This document shows, piece after piece, positions 6,141 through 6,193 of a stretch of DNA of 6,193 bases; within the stretch, counting starts at the first letter, position 1, and every line of letters begins with the position of its first letter. Origin of the DNA: an uncultured Clostridia bacterium (GTDB lineage Bacteria; Bacillota; Clostridia; Christensenellales; Aristaeellaceae). Both the position numbers and the translations under genes were made by a program. The notes under the pieces were generated by a model that was not told the origin of the DNA, did not search any database, and saw nothing but the letters and a program-made list of their open reading frames with translations. The stretch covers positions 1-6,193 of the forward strand of contig CALGYL010000094.1 in NCBI GenBank assembly GCA_937934775.1, read 5' to 3'.

Positions 6141-6178
6141 TGTTTGATCCCCCAGTGCGCGCACTGGCGGATCAAACA
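6141..6178. repeat. Near-perfect 38-bp palindrome
   Basis: TGTTTGATCC at the left is matched by GGATCAAACA at the right, and the centre CCAGTGCGCGCACTGG is self-complementary. Eighteen of nineteen pairs are complementary; the only mismatch is C6151 against C6168. No T-run follows on either strand, so it is not a standard intrinsic terminator. It could be a dispersed extragenic palindrome, a large operator or part of a structured RNA; the sequence alone does not decide. Confidence 0.75.
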
Positions 6179-6193
6179 ATACCTTTGGTCAGC

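Larger units (their letters stand above)
5923..6193. other. Intergenic region without a supported gene
   Basis: These 271 bases follow the kinase stop and reach the window edge. No reading frame here has a ribosome site together with recognisable protein sequence. The stretch is dominated by inverted repeats (at 5932, 5982, 6052, 6113 and 6141), plus an alternating CG run at 6059-6068. It may hold the kinase terminator and the leader or control region of a gene beyond the window. Confidence 0.6.

Noticed and set aside
5819..6175. A 118-codon minus-strand open frame across the kinase end and intergenic region
   Set aside because: It starts within the 38-bp palindrome, has no ribosome site, overlaps the kinase C-terminus and shows no recognisable domain.
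6048..6193. A plus-strand frame from ATG at 6048 (MKRFARAPRGLCRF...) open to the window edge
   Set aside because: There is no ribosome site upstream, and its sequence is largely dictated by the hairpins and CG repeat. It would need sequence past 6193 to be judged.

Overview
The window reads as part of a Gram-positive-type bacterial chromosome, most likely a high-GC member of the Bacillota/Clostridia. This is inferred from the gene order plsX-acpP-rnc-smc, a bacterial SMC rather than MukB, strong AAGGAGG-type ribosome binding sites, two promoters with consensus-like -10 boxes, and very G+C-rich codon use (judged by eye). I cannot name the species.

Layout. Positions 1-4803 hold a compact minus-strand operon read from right to left: plsX (phosphate acyltransferase), acpP (acyl carrier protein), rnc (RNase III) and smc (chromosome condensation ATPase). 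The smc gene runs off the left edge of the window after 933 codons. The first gap is 37 bases, rnc overlaps the end of acpP, and smc starts 3 bases after the rnc stop. Both rnc and smc appear to start with TTG. Positions 4804-4992 are a divergent regulatory region. It has a plsX promoter on the minus strand and a sugar-kinase promoter on the plus strand, with -35 hexamers that physically overlap. Positions 4993-5922 encode a complete ROK-family sugar kinase. Positions 5923-6193 contain no gene I can support, but hold a run of inverted repeats ending in a nearly perfect 38-bp palindrome.

How the genes fit together. PlsX makes acyl-phosphate from acyl-ACP for phospholipid synthesis, and AcpP is the acyl carrier, so the first two genes are a membrane-lipid unit. 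RNase III and SMC are housekeeping functions often linked to it in this group of bacteria. The ROK kinase probably feeds a hexose into central metabolism and is transcribed separately, although its promoter competes for space with the lipid operon.

Most of the window is ordinary core genome and I see no novel multi-gene system. The points most worth a second look are the overlapping divergent promoters, the unusual recognition helix of the acyl carrier protein, the acpP/rnc start overlap, the GC hairpin touching the smc ribosome binding site, and the hairpin cluster at the right end.
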